The translations under genes and the position numbers were made by a program. A stretch of 28,213 bases of DNA from JARKQH01 sp964631605 (lineage in GTDB: Bacteria; Verrucomicrobiota; Verrucomicrobiia; Limisphaerales; UBA8199). A model generated the notes under the pieces. That model was given only the letters and a program-made list of their open reading frames with translations. It was not told the origin of the DNA and made no database searches. Location: contig CAZVYG010000070.1 in assembly GCA_964631605.1 (NCBI GenBank), positions 1 to 28,213 of the forward strand, given 5' to 3'. Numbering within the stretch: the stretch's first letter is position 1; each line of letters opens with the position of its first letter. Of the stretch, positions 8,569 through 16,246 are shown piece after piece.

Positions 8569-8660
8569 CCTTTCAGTTCACCACACAACGGGCCAACCCC
8601 CTGGACCCGCGGCATCACGAGGATTAGCTGGCCAACGAGCCTTCCCCCCACCAGGCGCCT

Positions 8661-9038
8661 TCAGTCCAGCCCGCGGTCGAACAGGTCGTCTTCGTCCAAG
8701 CCGAGATAATGCCCCAATTCGTGGAGGTAGGTGGTGTGGACTTCGTCGAGAAAAATTTCCTCGTCCGCGTCCGCAAACTCCCAGAGGTTCTCGAGAAACA
8801 GGATGATTTGGGGCGGGATCGGCTCGGGGGAGGTCTCCTGATAGGCGTGCTCGGGACCGACAAAGAGCCCGAGGGTGTCGGGGGCGATGCCGTCGCGTAG
8901 CTGGTCGGCGTTGGGCTGGCGCTGGAAGGTAACCGGCAGCGCCCGGGCCTTCTCCCGCAGGGGGGCGGGCAATTCGGCCAGGGTGGCCTCGACCTCTTCC
9001 AGCGCTAGTTCCTGTAGCTGGTTCCAATCCGTTTCCAT
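8661..9038 (-). CDS. Zincin-like metallopeptidase family protein (Zincin_1 type)
   Basis: This 125-residue protein carries an HExxH-type zinc motif near its C-terminus (TTYLHELGHYLGLDEDDL), with the acidic segment that defines the small Zincin_1/DUF1025 family. The middle contains the family's PDTLGLFVG and IPPQIILFLENLWEFA blocks. The start at 9038 (METDWNQLQ) is chosen because the longer frame to 9119 adds an Arg/Pro-rich stretch unlike the family. No signal peptide is present, so it is cytoplasmic. Proteolytic activity has not been established for most of this family; substrate unknown. It lies 82 bases downstream of the URO-D-like gene on the same strand and could be read with it. Confidence 0.85.
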   Translation of the reverse strand: METDWNQLQELALEEVEATLAELPAPLREKARALPVTFQRQPNADQLRDGIAPDTLGLFVGPEHAYQETSPEPIPPQIILFLENLWEFADADEEIFLDEVHTTYLHELGHYLGLDEDDLFDRGLD

Positions 9039-9120
9039 ATTGTGGCGGCGTCTTACCGGCCCTTTGGGTGCCCGGCTTCGAACGACAGGAAGCATGCCAT
9101 GCGAAAGCCCGGCAGCCAAC

Positions 9121-10362
9121 TCATCGCAACGGATAACCTCCGCACTGCGCTACCGTTTCGTAAATCGCCAGGATTTTGTCCGGCGGAATATCCGGCTGGA
9201 GGTTGTGAATGGTGGCAAAAACGTAGCCGCCCCCGGGCCCCAGGAGCTTGATCCGCTCGCGCACCTCGCGCCGGATGTCCTCACAGGTGCCGAAGGGCAG
9301 GGTCGTTTGCGTCTCGACGCCGCCGCCCCAGAAAGCCAGGTTCCGCCCAAACTGCCGCTTGATCTCCCGCGGGTCCATGCCGCGGGCCGAAGTTTGCAGC
9401 GGATTCAAAATATCAATGCCGATTTCAATGAAGTCCGGCAGGATTTCGCGGATGGCCCCGTCGCAGTGCATAAACACCTTGGCCGGTGTCCGCGCCTTGA
9501 CAAACTCGATCCAGCGCCGCTGGCGGGGCTTGAACAATTCCCGGTAAAGGCGCGGCGAGATTTGCAGGGTGTCCTGCGCGCCGAAGTCATCGTTCATTTG
9601 GATCACCTCGAGATAGGGGCCGGCGATGGCGAGGAACTTGTCCAAAATCGCCAGGTCATGCGCGAGTTTGGCGTCGAGCCAGTATTCCACCAGGTCGCGT
9701 TCGGCGGCCAGCTTCATCATGAAATTCTCGAAGCCGAACAAAACAAGACTGATTTCAAAAAACGAGCAAACGAGCATTGGCAGACCCGCAAAAAGCGCTT
9801 TGTCCGTGCCGTAATAAAGCCGCTGGATGCGGTCCTTGACATACTGCTCCTCGCGCTCGGTCCAGGGGTCTGGCCATACAAAAGCGTTGATGTCCGCCGG
9901 GGTCTGGGCGTCGGCAAGCGGCGCGTAGCAGACGTCAAAGTAGAAGGATTCCGGGGCGCGCCAGGCGCACAGCTCGCCGTTGCGGCGCAGTTCAACGGCC
10001 CCATCGGCCCGCCGGCTTTCCTCATACGCTTCCGGGACGAGGCAGGGCGAGCCGTCGGTCAGGCGCCCGGGTTTCCAGCGGTCTATTTCCAGGAAAGGCA
10101 GGCCGCTGGTCGGCCCCAACCGGTGCACCTGGACCACGTCCGCCCCCAGCCGGTCCAACACCTCCAGCGAAGGTTCCGCAAGCTGCTGTTTGATGTCATA
10201 CACCTTGATTTCCTCCTTCAAACCGAGGTGCTGAAGAAGGTTGCGGTAGGCAATCGCGCCGATGCCGGTGATGCGGCTGGCGCCGAAATCCACCGGCACC
10301 CGGTCGGGCTCCTGGTGATTCAGGGTCAGGCGGACGCGTTCGCGGCTGGTGAGAGCGTTCAT
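9121..10362 (-). CDS. Uroporphyrinogen decarboxylase-family (methyltransferase-like) protein
   Basis: This 413-residue protein belongs to the URO-D superfamily, which includes HemE and the corrinoid-linked methyltransferases MtaA/CmuA. It has the N-terminal EPDRVPVDFG motif typical of the non-HemE branch, a central QMNDDFGAQDTLQISPRLYRE block, an MHCDG segment (about residues 296-300) equivalent to the HxC zinc site of MtaA, and a C-terminal ATIHNLQPDIPPDKILAIYE block. Such proteins are abundant in PVC genomes and are not thought to make haem; methyl transfer is the family-based guess. The start at 10362 gives ATGA overlap with the upstream MFS gene stop (10359-10361), so the two are translationally coupled. 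That pairing suggests it processes a compound the carrier imports. Confidence 0.85.
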   Translation of the reverse strand: MNALTSRERVRLTLNHQEPDRVPVDFGASRITGIGAIAYRNLLQHLGLKEEIKVYDIKQQLAEPSLEVLDRLGADVVQVHRLGPTSGLPFLEIDRWKPGRLTDGSPCLVPEAYEESRRADGAVELRRNGELCAWRAPESFYFDVCYAPLADAQTPADINAFVWPDPWTEREEQYVKDRIQRLYYGTDKALFAGLPMLVCSFFEISLVLFGFENFMMKLAAERDLVEYWLDAKLAHDLAILDKFLAIAGPYLEVIQMNDDFGAQDTLQISPRLYRELFKPRQRRWIEFVKARTPAKVFMHCDGAIREILPDFIEIGIDILNPLQTSARGMDPREIKRQFGRNLAFWGGGVETQTTLPFGTCEDIRREVRERIKLLGPGGGYVFATIHNLQPDIPPDKILAIYETVAQCGGYPLR

Positions 10363-11654
10363 GGTCGGGGAGGGGTGATCTGCGGCTGGCCGGTCCCGGC
10401 CGTGAGTTGATCCGATAACCGCAGGGGCTCGAGGCGCGGCAACAGCAGGTGGATCAGACCCAGGGCGAGAAGATACGTCGAGGCGGCCAGGGCAAAGGGG
10501 ACAAGGTAATTGTTGTGGGTAAAATGCAAAACCCGGGACACAATCTGGGCGAAGAACATGCCGGCGACCGAACCAGCCATGCCGCCGATGCCAACCACCG
10601 AACTCACCGCCTGCCGCGGCACCGTGTCGCTTACCAGGGTGTAAAGATTGGCTGCGTAGCCGCAATGGGCGGCGGCGGCCAGCGTCACCAGTCCCACCGC
10701 CCACCAGACGTGGGGCGCCAGCGGCGTGGCAAAGACCGGCAGCACCGCCAGCGCGCAAACCAGCAGGGCGGTCTTGCGGGCGGCATTGGCGGACCAGCCG
10801 CGGCGGAGCAGGGCCGAGGAAAGCCAGCCGCCGCTGATCCCGCCGAAGCTCGAAAAGAAGAAAATCGCCATCAGTGGCAGGCTGCTTTGGGTCAGGTTCA
10901 AGCCGTAGCGTTTGTTTAGGAAATCCGGAATCCAAAAGATGTAGAACCACCAGACCGGCGCGGAAGCCATCATGCCGGCCATAAAGGCCCACGTCTGCTT
11001 GTGGCGCAGTAATTCAACCCAGGGGATTTTGGCCGTCATTTCCGGCGGGTCTTTGCGGATGTAGGCCAGTTCCGCCGCCGAGATGCGGGGGTGCGTCTCC
11101 GGCGCGTGATACAGCCAGAACCAGGCGGCCACCCACAGGAAACCGACGGCCCCGGTCGCGACAAACGCCCCCTGCCAGCCCCAAGCCTGCGCCAGCCACG
11201 GAACCACCAGCGGGCAGAGGATCGCCCCGACGTTGCTGCCGGCATTGAACAGGCCGGTCGCGTAGGCCCGCTGCTCGCGTGGAAACCATTCCGTAACGGC
11301 CTTGATGGCGGCCGGAAAACAGCCGCCCTCCGCCAGGCCCAACACCGACCGGGCGATGCTGAAAGAGAGAACGGACCGGGCGGCGGCGTGAGCCATCGCC
11401 GCCAGGCTCCAGACCGACACGGCCAGCAGGAATCCCACTCGCACCCCGATGCGGTCAAACAGCCGGCCGGCCAGCAGGTAGCCGGCGGCATAGCTGGCCT
11501 GAAAGGCGGTGACCATCCAGCCGTAGTCCTTCTGGTCCCAGCCCAGCTCCTGGTCCAGCAGCGGCTTGAGCACCCCGAGCACCGCCCGGTCAATATAATT
11601 GACGGTAACGGCAAAAAACAACAGGCCCACGACTGTCCAGCGGCATCGGGTCAT
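10359..11654 (-). CDS. MFS transporter, anion:cation symporter (hexuronate/galactonate) type
   Basis: This 431-residue inner-membrane carrier has about twelve hydrophobic segments. The N-terminal VNYIDRAVLGVLKP motif, the DRIGVRVGF loop between helices 2 and 3, and EGGCFPAAIKAVTEWFP with RAYATGLFNAGSN are hallmarks of the ACS family, which imports sugar acids (hexuronates, galactonate) or other organic anions with H+ or Na+. The second half begins after a charged loop ending in KIPWVELLRHKQTW. The stop overlaps the ATG of the URO-D-like gene by 4 bases, making a two-gene unit. Ninety bases separate its start from the receiver-kinase gene upstream on the same strand. The substrate is not readable from sequence alone. 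Confidence 0.9.
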   Translation of the reverse strand: MTRCRWTVVGLLFFAVTVNYIDRAVLGVLKPLLDQELGWDQKDYGWMVTAFQASYAAGYLLAGRLFDRIGVRVGFLLAVSVWSLAAMAHAAARSVLSFSIARSVLGLAEGGCFPAAIKAVTEWFPREQRAYATGLFNAGSNVGAILCPLVVPWLAQAWGWQGAFVATGAVGFLWVAAWFWLYHAPETHPRISAAELAYIRKDPPEMTAKIPWVELLRHKQTWAFMAGMMASAPVWWFYIFWIPDFLNKRYGLNLTQSSLPLMAIFFFSSFGGISGGWLSSALLRRGWSANAARKTALLVCALAVLPVFATPLAPHVWWAVGLVTLAAAAHCGYAANLYTLVSDTVPRQAVSSVVGIGGMAGSVAGMFFAQIVSRVLHFTHNNYLVPFALAASTYLLALGLIHLLLPRLEPLRLSDQLTAGTGQPQITPPRP

Positions 11655-11744
11655 GGCGTCATACGCCTGCGAGTGTCGCGGATAGCAAGGGCGCCGTCAA
11701 ACAGTGACTCGGCCGCGGCGCCTGTTGGGTGGGGATGGCCTTGA

Positions 11745-13013
11745 CTATTCCGAGGAGATGAGCTTCTCCCAGATTGAATCGCTCAGCAGCACTTTCTGAA
11801 GAAAGTCGTGTTCCTCGGTGGCCGGCACGCTTTGAGCCGGATTGACCGGCAGGCGCAAGGTGAAGGTGGTGCCCTGGGTCCCGGTGTTGTGGGCTTCGAT
11901 CCGCCCGCCGTGGTGGTGGACGATAAAGAAACACGCCATCAGGTGTATGCCATATTCCATGGGCGTGTCGCCGCGAACCACGAACGGGTCGAAAACAATG
12001 CGCAACGCCTCCTGCGGCAGGCCGGGTCCGTTGTCCGTAAGCTGGATTTTGACCTGTTGCTTTTCGGGGCCCGTGCCGTTGGCAACCGCCTCGCCGGTGA
12101 AGACCAACCGGGTGCCGGGCGGCAGGCTGGCCAGCTCATCCTTCAGCAGCAGCTCGAACAGGCGATAGAACTTGGGTTTGTCCACGTTCAGGGCCGGCAG
12201 GTCGGCCGGAATCTGGTTCTCGAACTGAATCTGCTTTTCGGCGAAGCTGCTTTGAAGCTGGGCGTAGGTCTCCTCGACCACCTGGCGCGCGTTGACCCGA
12301 TCGGAGAAGTCGAAGGTGGGCTTTTCGGCTGCGCTCCAAAGGTCCTTGAGGAGGTTGTTGATGCGGTTAATCTGGTTCTGGACGTTTTGGTAATATTCCT
12401 TCCAGAAATCGGGATTGCGCAGGCCGTTGAGATCCATTTTCTCTTCGGCCAACTTGGCGGGGGCCAGATCCAGAAACGTCTTTACCGCCACCAGCGAGTT
12501 GCGGATGTGATGGCTCAAGCCGGCCGCCAGCAGGCCCAGGCTCACAATCCGGTCGGCGATCATCATGTTGTGAAGCACGGACAACTTCTCGCGCAGCAGT
12601 TGGTCGCGCTCGCGCTGCACCATGAAAAACTCCAGGCCGCGCTTGAGCGTGTTTTCGAGCTGGGGCGGGTCCCAGGGTTTTTCGACGTATTTGTAAATCG
12701 AGCCGGTGTTGATCGCCGCAATGGCGGCGTCGTAATCGGTGTAGGCGGTCACCAGCAGGCGGATGATGCGCGGCTGGAGCTGGCGGGCTTTTTCCAGCAG
12801 CCAAACGCCTTTCTCCCCCGGCATCTTCTGGTCGGTCATCAGCAGCCCGATCTCGTCCTTGTGCTCCTCGAGCAGGCGCAAGCCCTCGCGGGCGTTGCTG
12901 GCCGTCAGGATGCGGAACTGGTCGCCAAACGCGTCCACAAACCGTCTCAGGGACTTTTCCTCATCGTCAACGTATAGGATGGCAAATTTGCGGTAGTCGT
13001 AAGTTGGTTCCAT
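11745..13013 (-). CDS. Receiver-histidine kinase hybrid regulator, PhcR/PhcQ-like
   Basis: This 422-residue protein has an N-terminal receiver domain joined to a histidine-kinase-like output, the layout reported for Ralstonia PhcR. The receiver is intact: acidic pair D16/D17, phospho-acceptor D61 (MTDQKMPG), T89 and K112 (VEKPW). A helix leads to a dimerisation H-box with a candidate phospho-His at 168 (GLSHHIRNSL). The ATPase-like part keeps one glycine box (TDNGPGLP). The N-box position reads FELLLKDELAS, lacking the usual Asn, and the second glycine box is EYGIHLM instead of GLGL, so ATP use is doubtful. The start at 13013 gives a 10-base gap after the sensor kinase stop. There is no membrane segment or DNA-binding domain, so output is probably by phosphotransfer or protein contact. 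Confidence 0.85.
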   Translation of the reverse strand: MEPTYDYRKFAILYVDDEEKSLRRFVDAFGDQFRILTASNAREGLRLLEEHKDEIGLLMTDQKMPGEKGVWLLEKARQLQPRIIRLLVTAYTDYDAAIAAINTGSIYKYVEKPWDPPQLENTLKRGLEFFMVQRERDQLLREKLSVLHNMMIADRIVSLGLLAAGLSHHIRNSLVAVKTFLDLAPAKLAEEKMDLNGLRNPDFWKEYYQNVQNQINRINNLLKDLWSAAEKPTFDFSDRVNARQVVEETYAQLQSSFAEKQIQFENQIPADLPALNVDKPKFYRLFELLLKDELASLPPGTRLVFTGEAVANGTGPEKQQVKIQLTDNGPGLPQEALRIVFDPFVVRGDTPMEYGIHLMACFFIVHHHGGRIEAHNTGTQGTTFTLRLPVNPAQSVPATEEHDFLQKVLLSDSIWEKLISSE

Positions 13014-13023
13014 AACAAGGGGG

Positions 13024-14436
13024 CTATCCTTTGGCGGGAAATTCCACCGTAAATTCGCAACCGTTTCCGGGTTCGTTCCAGGAGACAAAAATGCGGCCCT
13101 CGAACTGCTCGACCATCCCGTAGCAGACGCTCAGGCCCAGGCCCATTCCCTCCCCCTGGTCTTTGGTGGTAAAGAAGGGATCGAACACCTTCGGGAGGGC
13201 CTCGGGCGGGATGCCCAGCCCGTTATCCCGCACCCGCAGCAGACTCTTGCCGTTCTCGACGCGCCCTTCGATCCGGATGTGCGGCCGCTGCTGGTCGCCA
13301 AACGTCTTGGTTTTTAGGGAATCCAGCGAGTTCTGGAGCAGGTTGAGCAGAATCTGGATAAGCTGGTTCTGGTTGGCCCAGATGGTCTGCTGATCCGCCA
13401 AATCGCACTCGACTTCCACCTTGTCCTTGATCTCCGCGCTCAGGAACCGCAGGGCCGACGCCACCACCTCCGCCACCTCGACCTGGTCCCGGCTTTCCGT
13501 ATCCGGATGGCTGAAGGTCCGCAAGCCCGTGACGATGGTTTTCACCCGTTTGATGCCGTCTTCCACGTCGCCCAGTACTTCCAGATAATGCGCCTGCTGC
13601 TCGGGCGTGAGACTGGCCCCCTTCTTCCGCAAGGTGAACAGCCCTGTCGTGGCAAAGTTTAGCGGATTGTTGATTTCGTGAATAATGCCTGCGCTCAACC
13701 GGCCCAACGAAGCCATTTTCTCGGATTGCACCAGTTGCGCCTGGGTCTGCTGAAGCTGCCGGTTGGTCGCCTGGAGTTGATTGACCGTATCGGCCAGCTC
13801 GTCCTTTTGCCGGGCCAGCTTGCGCTGGTTGGCGTCCAGCTCGCAGCGCAGGCGAAACTCGCGGTACCGAAGCCGGTTGAAGAGATAATTGCCGGAAATC
13901 GCGATGATGCCGGTCAGCGCGATGAAGTAACTGTTGGTGTAAAAGATGCTGAAATCGGTCCGCGATTCGGTGGCCAGGTACGTGCCCAGGTAGAGGCCGA
14001 TCACCGCCGCGACGGCGCCGAGAGTCTCCGCGATGCTCCAGTGGCCCACGGTGCTGACGGCCAAAAGGATCAGGTTCAAAGCGGCATAGTAACTGGAACT
14101 GGCGCCGTCATCGGTGCGGTACATCATCCAGCACATGAAAAAGGCGGGCAGAACGACAATCGGCATGCCGACCGCCGGATAGAATCGGCGGGCCAGGGCC
14201 GTGTTGTGCAGCAGGAAGACCCCGGCCACCAACAGCGAGCAAAGCAGGCGCAGTTGGGCGAACTCGCCGAGGTGCTCGGGATAAACGAAGTAGTCCGCCG
14301 TCAACCCCAGCGGCATCAGCACAAAGACCAGGATGCAGGCGATCTTGCCGGTGCGAATCCGCACCTCCCGCTCGTTTTCGCGGAAGTTCTTCTGAACGTC
14401 CTGGACCGGCACCTCGAGTTTTTCAGCGCGCGTCAT
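13024..14436 (-). CDS. Membrane sensor histidine kinase, PhcS-like
   Basis: This 470-residue sensor kinase has a membrane input domain of five to six hydrophobic helices (about residues 25-200; for example IACILVFVLMPLGLTADYFV and YFIALTGIIAISGNYLF) with almost no periplasmic domain. That suits a lipophilic ligand sensed within the membrane. A coiled coil (about 205-240) leads to the H-box IIHEINNPLNF with phospho-His near 253, an N-box (LLNLLQNSLDSL), G1 (VRDNGLGIPP), F-box (FDPFFTTK) and G2 (GMGLGLSVC): a complete, active-looking kinase core. The start at 14436 overlaps the methyltransferase 3' end by 14 bases; a longer frame to 14487 only runs further into that gene. In the Phc model this kinase senses the methyl-ester signal made by the upstream gene product. 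Confidence 0.88.
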   Translation of the reverse strand: MTRAEKLEVPVQDVQKNFRENEREVRIRTGKIACILVFVLMPLGLTADYFVYPEHLGEFAQLRLLCSLLVAGVFLLHNTALARRFYPAVGMPIVVLPAFFMCWMMYRTDDGASSSYYAALNLILLAVSTVGHWSIAETLGAVAAVIGLYLGTYLATESRTDFSIFYTNSYFIALTGIIAISGNYLFNRLRYREFRLRCELDANQRKLARQKDELADTVNQLQATNRQLQQTQAQLVQSEKMASLGRLSAGIIHEINNPLNFATTGLFTLRKKGASLTPEQQAHYLEVLGDVEDGIKRVKTIVTGLRTFSHPDTESRDQVEVAEVVASALRFLSAEIKDKVEVECDLADQQTIWANQNQLIQILLNLLQNSLDSLKTKTFGDQQRPHIRIEGRVENGKSLLRVRDNGLGIPPEALPKVFDPFFTTKDQGEGMGLGLSVCYGMVEQFEGRIFVSWNEPGNGCEFTVEFPAKG

Positions 14437-15853
14437 CTTTGCATATCTCCAGGAAAATGTTCTGGCCGGTGGCCTCGCTTTCGACACGCACGCTGTCGGC
14501 GGGGATGGTCTCGGGGCACAACCGTTCCACCTGGGCGGCGTCCCGGTAGATGAGATGCCAGTCCAGGATCAGCTCGAGGCTGCCGCGGTTGGGGGTCGAG
14601 GGGGCCACGTTGGTGGCCAACACCCGTCCCCCAGGCGCCGCCAACTGGTGGAAGAACGAGAGCAGCCGGCGGCAGGTGCGGTCGTCCAGGTAATCAAACA
14701 AACCGGCGCAATAAATCAGATCATAGTTCGCGCCCTGCGGCGTGGGCGCGGCCCGCAGCGCGTCCTTGAGCAGTTGCTGCACGGACTTTTTCTGGACCTG
14801 AATAAGGGTGGAGCGGCTATGACGCCGTTGCTCGCGCTCGAGGGCCGCCTGGGCGTGGCGCAGGGTCTCCTCGTTGAAATCCAGCAGCGTGAACTCCGCC
14901 CAATCGCTCAAGGCGCTTCGCGCCATGAAGTATTGAATTTCGCGCGCCGGGCCGCAGCCCAGGTTGAGGATTCTGGCCCGGCGCCCCGCCCGCTCGGCGG
15001 GGGCAACGGTTTCAACCAGCTTGCGGGTCAAATACTCAATGCGGTTGCGGTGGGCGGCGGCCGAGTCCTGCTGCAGCAGCCAGACGTTGAAAACTTTCGC
15101 GAACAGCGACGCCCCTTCCCGCGGGTCGCGCAGCATCATGTCCACCATTTCATAATCCCCGGCGTAACCGAGCGGCTTGACATAGCTGCGATAGGCAAAG
15201 GGGGCGCACAGCACCAGCGGATGCAGATGTCGTTGCACATAACTGCGGTGTTCCGGGCATTCTTCCGGCGTCAGCCGGCGATACTGCCGCTCGAACCGCT
15301 CAAACACCGAGTTGAGGACCGGTACCACCACCGGGCTCAGTTGGTCCGCCGCGTCGCGTTCGCGGGCGGCAAGGTCGGGGGGAGCCCCCGCCTGCAATCC
15401 CAGCTCGATTTGCGCCATCCACAGGCGCAAGTCCAGCAGCAGGGTCTGGATGTCCGCCACCGCCACTTTGAACTCAGGCAGCACTCTCCAAGTCTGTCCC
15501 CATTGCGCCATGAACCCGGCGAACCGCTCTCCCAAAGGCTGCCCGTGATTCTGCCGCGCCAGATACTCCGCGTCGAAGGACGTGTCATCCAGCGCCACCG
15601 AGCAGACAGTCACACTGCCGGTGTTGACCTGATGCTGCACCAGGGCCCGCCCGCGATAGACCGGGTCCTCCCCCATCACCACGCAAAAATCCTGCAGCAC
15701 CTCCGAACTGCGAATCACCGGTTCGGGGCTGTAAACCTCGACCGAGGCCGAATGCCGGGCCAAATGAACCACGCTCCCGCGCAACTCCAGACCCTGGCTG
15801 GTCTGGAATGTTGCGCGTGCATCCGTTGCTATGGCAGTGGCTGCTTGCATCAT
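14423..15853 (-). CDS. PhcB-like SAM methyltransferase with PilZ-like N-terminus
   Basis: This 476-residue protein resembles the extracellular-factor (3-hydroxy fatty acid methyl ester) biosynthesis methyltransferases typified by Ralstonia PhcB. Residues about 12-95 look like a PilZ-type beta barrel (ELRGSVVHLARHSASVEVYS) but lack a clear RxxxR/DxSxxG c-di-GMP motif. A helical middle region holds the family block KPLGYAGDYEMVDMM. The class I methyltransferase fold follows: motif I LNLGCGPAREIQ (about 292-303), the acidic strand TLLDFNEETL, and LIYCAGLFDYL. The expected reaction is SAM-dependent methylation of a 3-hydroxyacyl carboxyl group. It is the first recognised gene of the operon and overlaps the sensor kinase by 14 bases. 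Two adjacent ATG codons start it; the first overlaps the stop of a possible small upstream frame. Product identity is inferred from family and context. Confidence 0.82.
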   Translation of the reverse strand: MMQAATAIATDARATFQTSQGLELRGSVVHLARHSASVEVYSPEPVIRSSEVLQDFCVVMGEDPVYRGRALVQHQVNTGSVTVCSVALDDTSFDAEYLARQNHGQPLGERFAGFMAQWGQTWRVLPEFKVAVADIQTLLLDLRLWMAQIELGLQAGAPPDLAARERDAADQLSPVVVPVLNSVFERFERQYRRLTPEECPEHRSYVQRHLHPLVLCAPFAYRSYVKPLGYAGDYEMVDMMLRDPREGASLFAKVFNVWLLQQDSAAAHRNRIEYLTRKLVETVAPAERAGRRARILNLGCGPAREIQYFMARSALSDWAEFTLLDFNEETLRHAQAALEREQRRHSRSTLIQVQKKSVQQLLKDALRAAPTPQGANYDLIYCAGLFDYLDDRTCRRLLSFFHQLAAPGGRVLATNVAPSTPNRGSLELILDWHLIYRDAAQVERLCPETIPADSVRVESEATGQNIFLEICKDDAR

Positions 15854-16137
15854 TTCACGAATCGGCCGCTCACGACGGTGCTGGGCGGGCCGGACGCTTC
15901 CGCCAACGACAAATTAAAGCCCCAACCGAGCGACCCGGCAACCTTGATAACATTTTCTGCGCCAACCACCAGACAATTTGGTGTTGGACATTGCTCATAC
16001 CATCCTTTTTCAATATTGGAATAGGCAACCAAACGCCAGAAACCATGAGACTTACTGGCACCAGGATTGCTCTTTTGGCCGCGCAACGTCTTCTGCTGTA
16101 GCCGGGACCGGTGGTCCGTCCCTCGGAGACCATGCAT
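15850..16137 (-). CDS. Possible small ORF coupled to the PhcB-like gene
   Basis: A 95-codon frame starts at an ATG (16137) and ends in a TGA that overlaps the methyltransferase ATG as ATGA. I do not recognise the product. Its second half (WYEQCPTPNCLVVGAENVIK, then GSLGWGFNLSLAEASGPPS) reads like protein, and its last 19 codons mostly end in G or C as in neighbouring genes. The first 30 residues are Arg/Gln/Ser-rich and unconvincing. An inverted repeat lies 24 bases upstream of the ATG. It could be a leader gene, a remnant of a longer gene, or chance. Confidence 0.27.
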   Translation of the reverse strand: MHGLRGTDHRSRLQQKTLRGQKSNPGASKSHGFWRLVAYSNIEKGWYEQCPTPNCLVVGAENVIKVAGSLGWGFNLSLAEASGPPSTVVSGRFVK

Positions 16138-16246
16138 AATTGGGGCCGCCGTGCGGGTAATTGTCTCAACCTGAGACAGGCAGGCATAGATCGCGGTTGA
16201 ATCGGCTACAACGGTTGCCCGAATAACATAGCCGAAACACAACTTT
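15854..16246. other. Divergent control region between PhcB-like operon and fadL-like gene
   Basis: These 393 bases separate two divergent genes and are visibly poorer in G+C than the flanking genes. They hold the possible small minus-strand ORF (15850-16137), a perfect inverted repeat TGTCTCA-N3-TGAGACA (16162-16178) and a short GC hairpin GGACC-N3-GGTCC (16105-16117). I found no consensus sigma-70 promoter with acceptable spacing on either strand. Confidence 0.6.
16162..16178. promoter_or_regulatory. Perfect 7-bp inverted repeat, candidate operator
   Basis: TGTCTCA, 3 bases, TGAGACA: the size and symmetry expected of a dimeric repressor site. It sits 68 bases upstream of the fadL-like ATG and 24 bases upstream of the possible small ORF on the other strand. 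Twelve of its bases recur exactly at 18670-18681 before the acyltransferase gene. Confidence 0.42.

Noticed and set aside
8875..10410. 511-codon plus-strand frame
   Set aside because: It is antisense to the URO-D-like gene and crosses two real genes; no recognisable domain.
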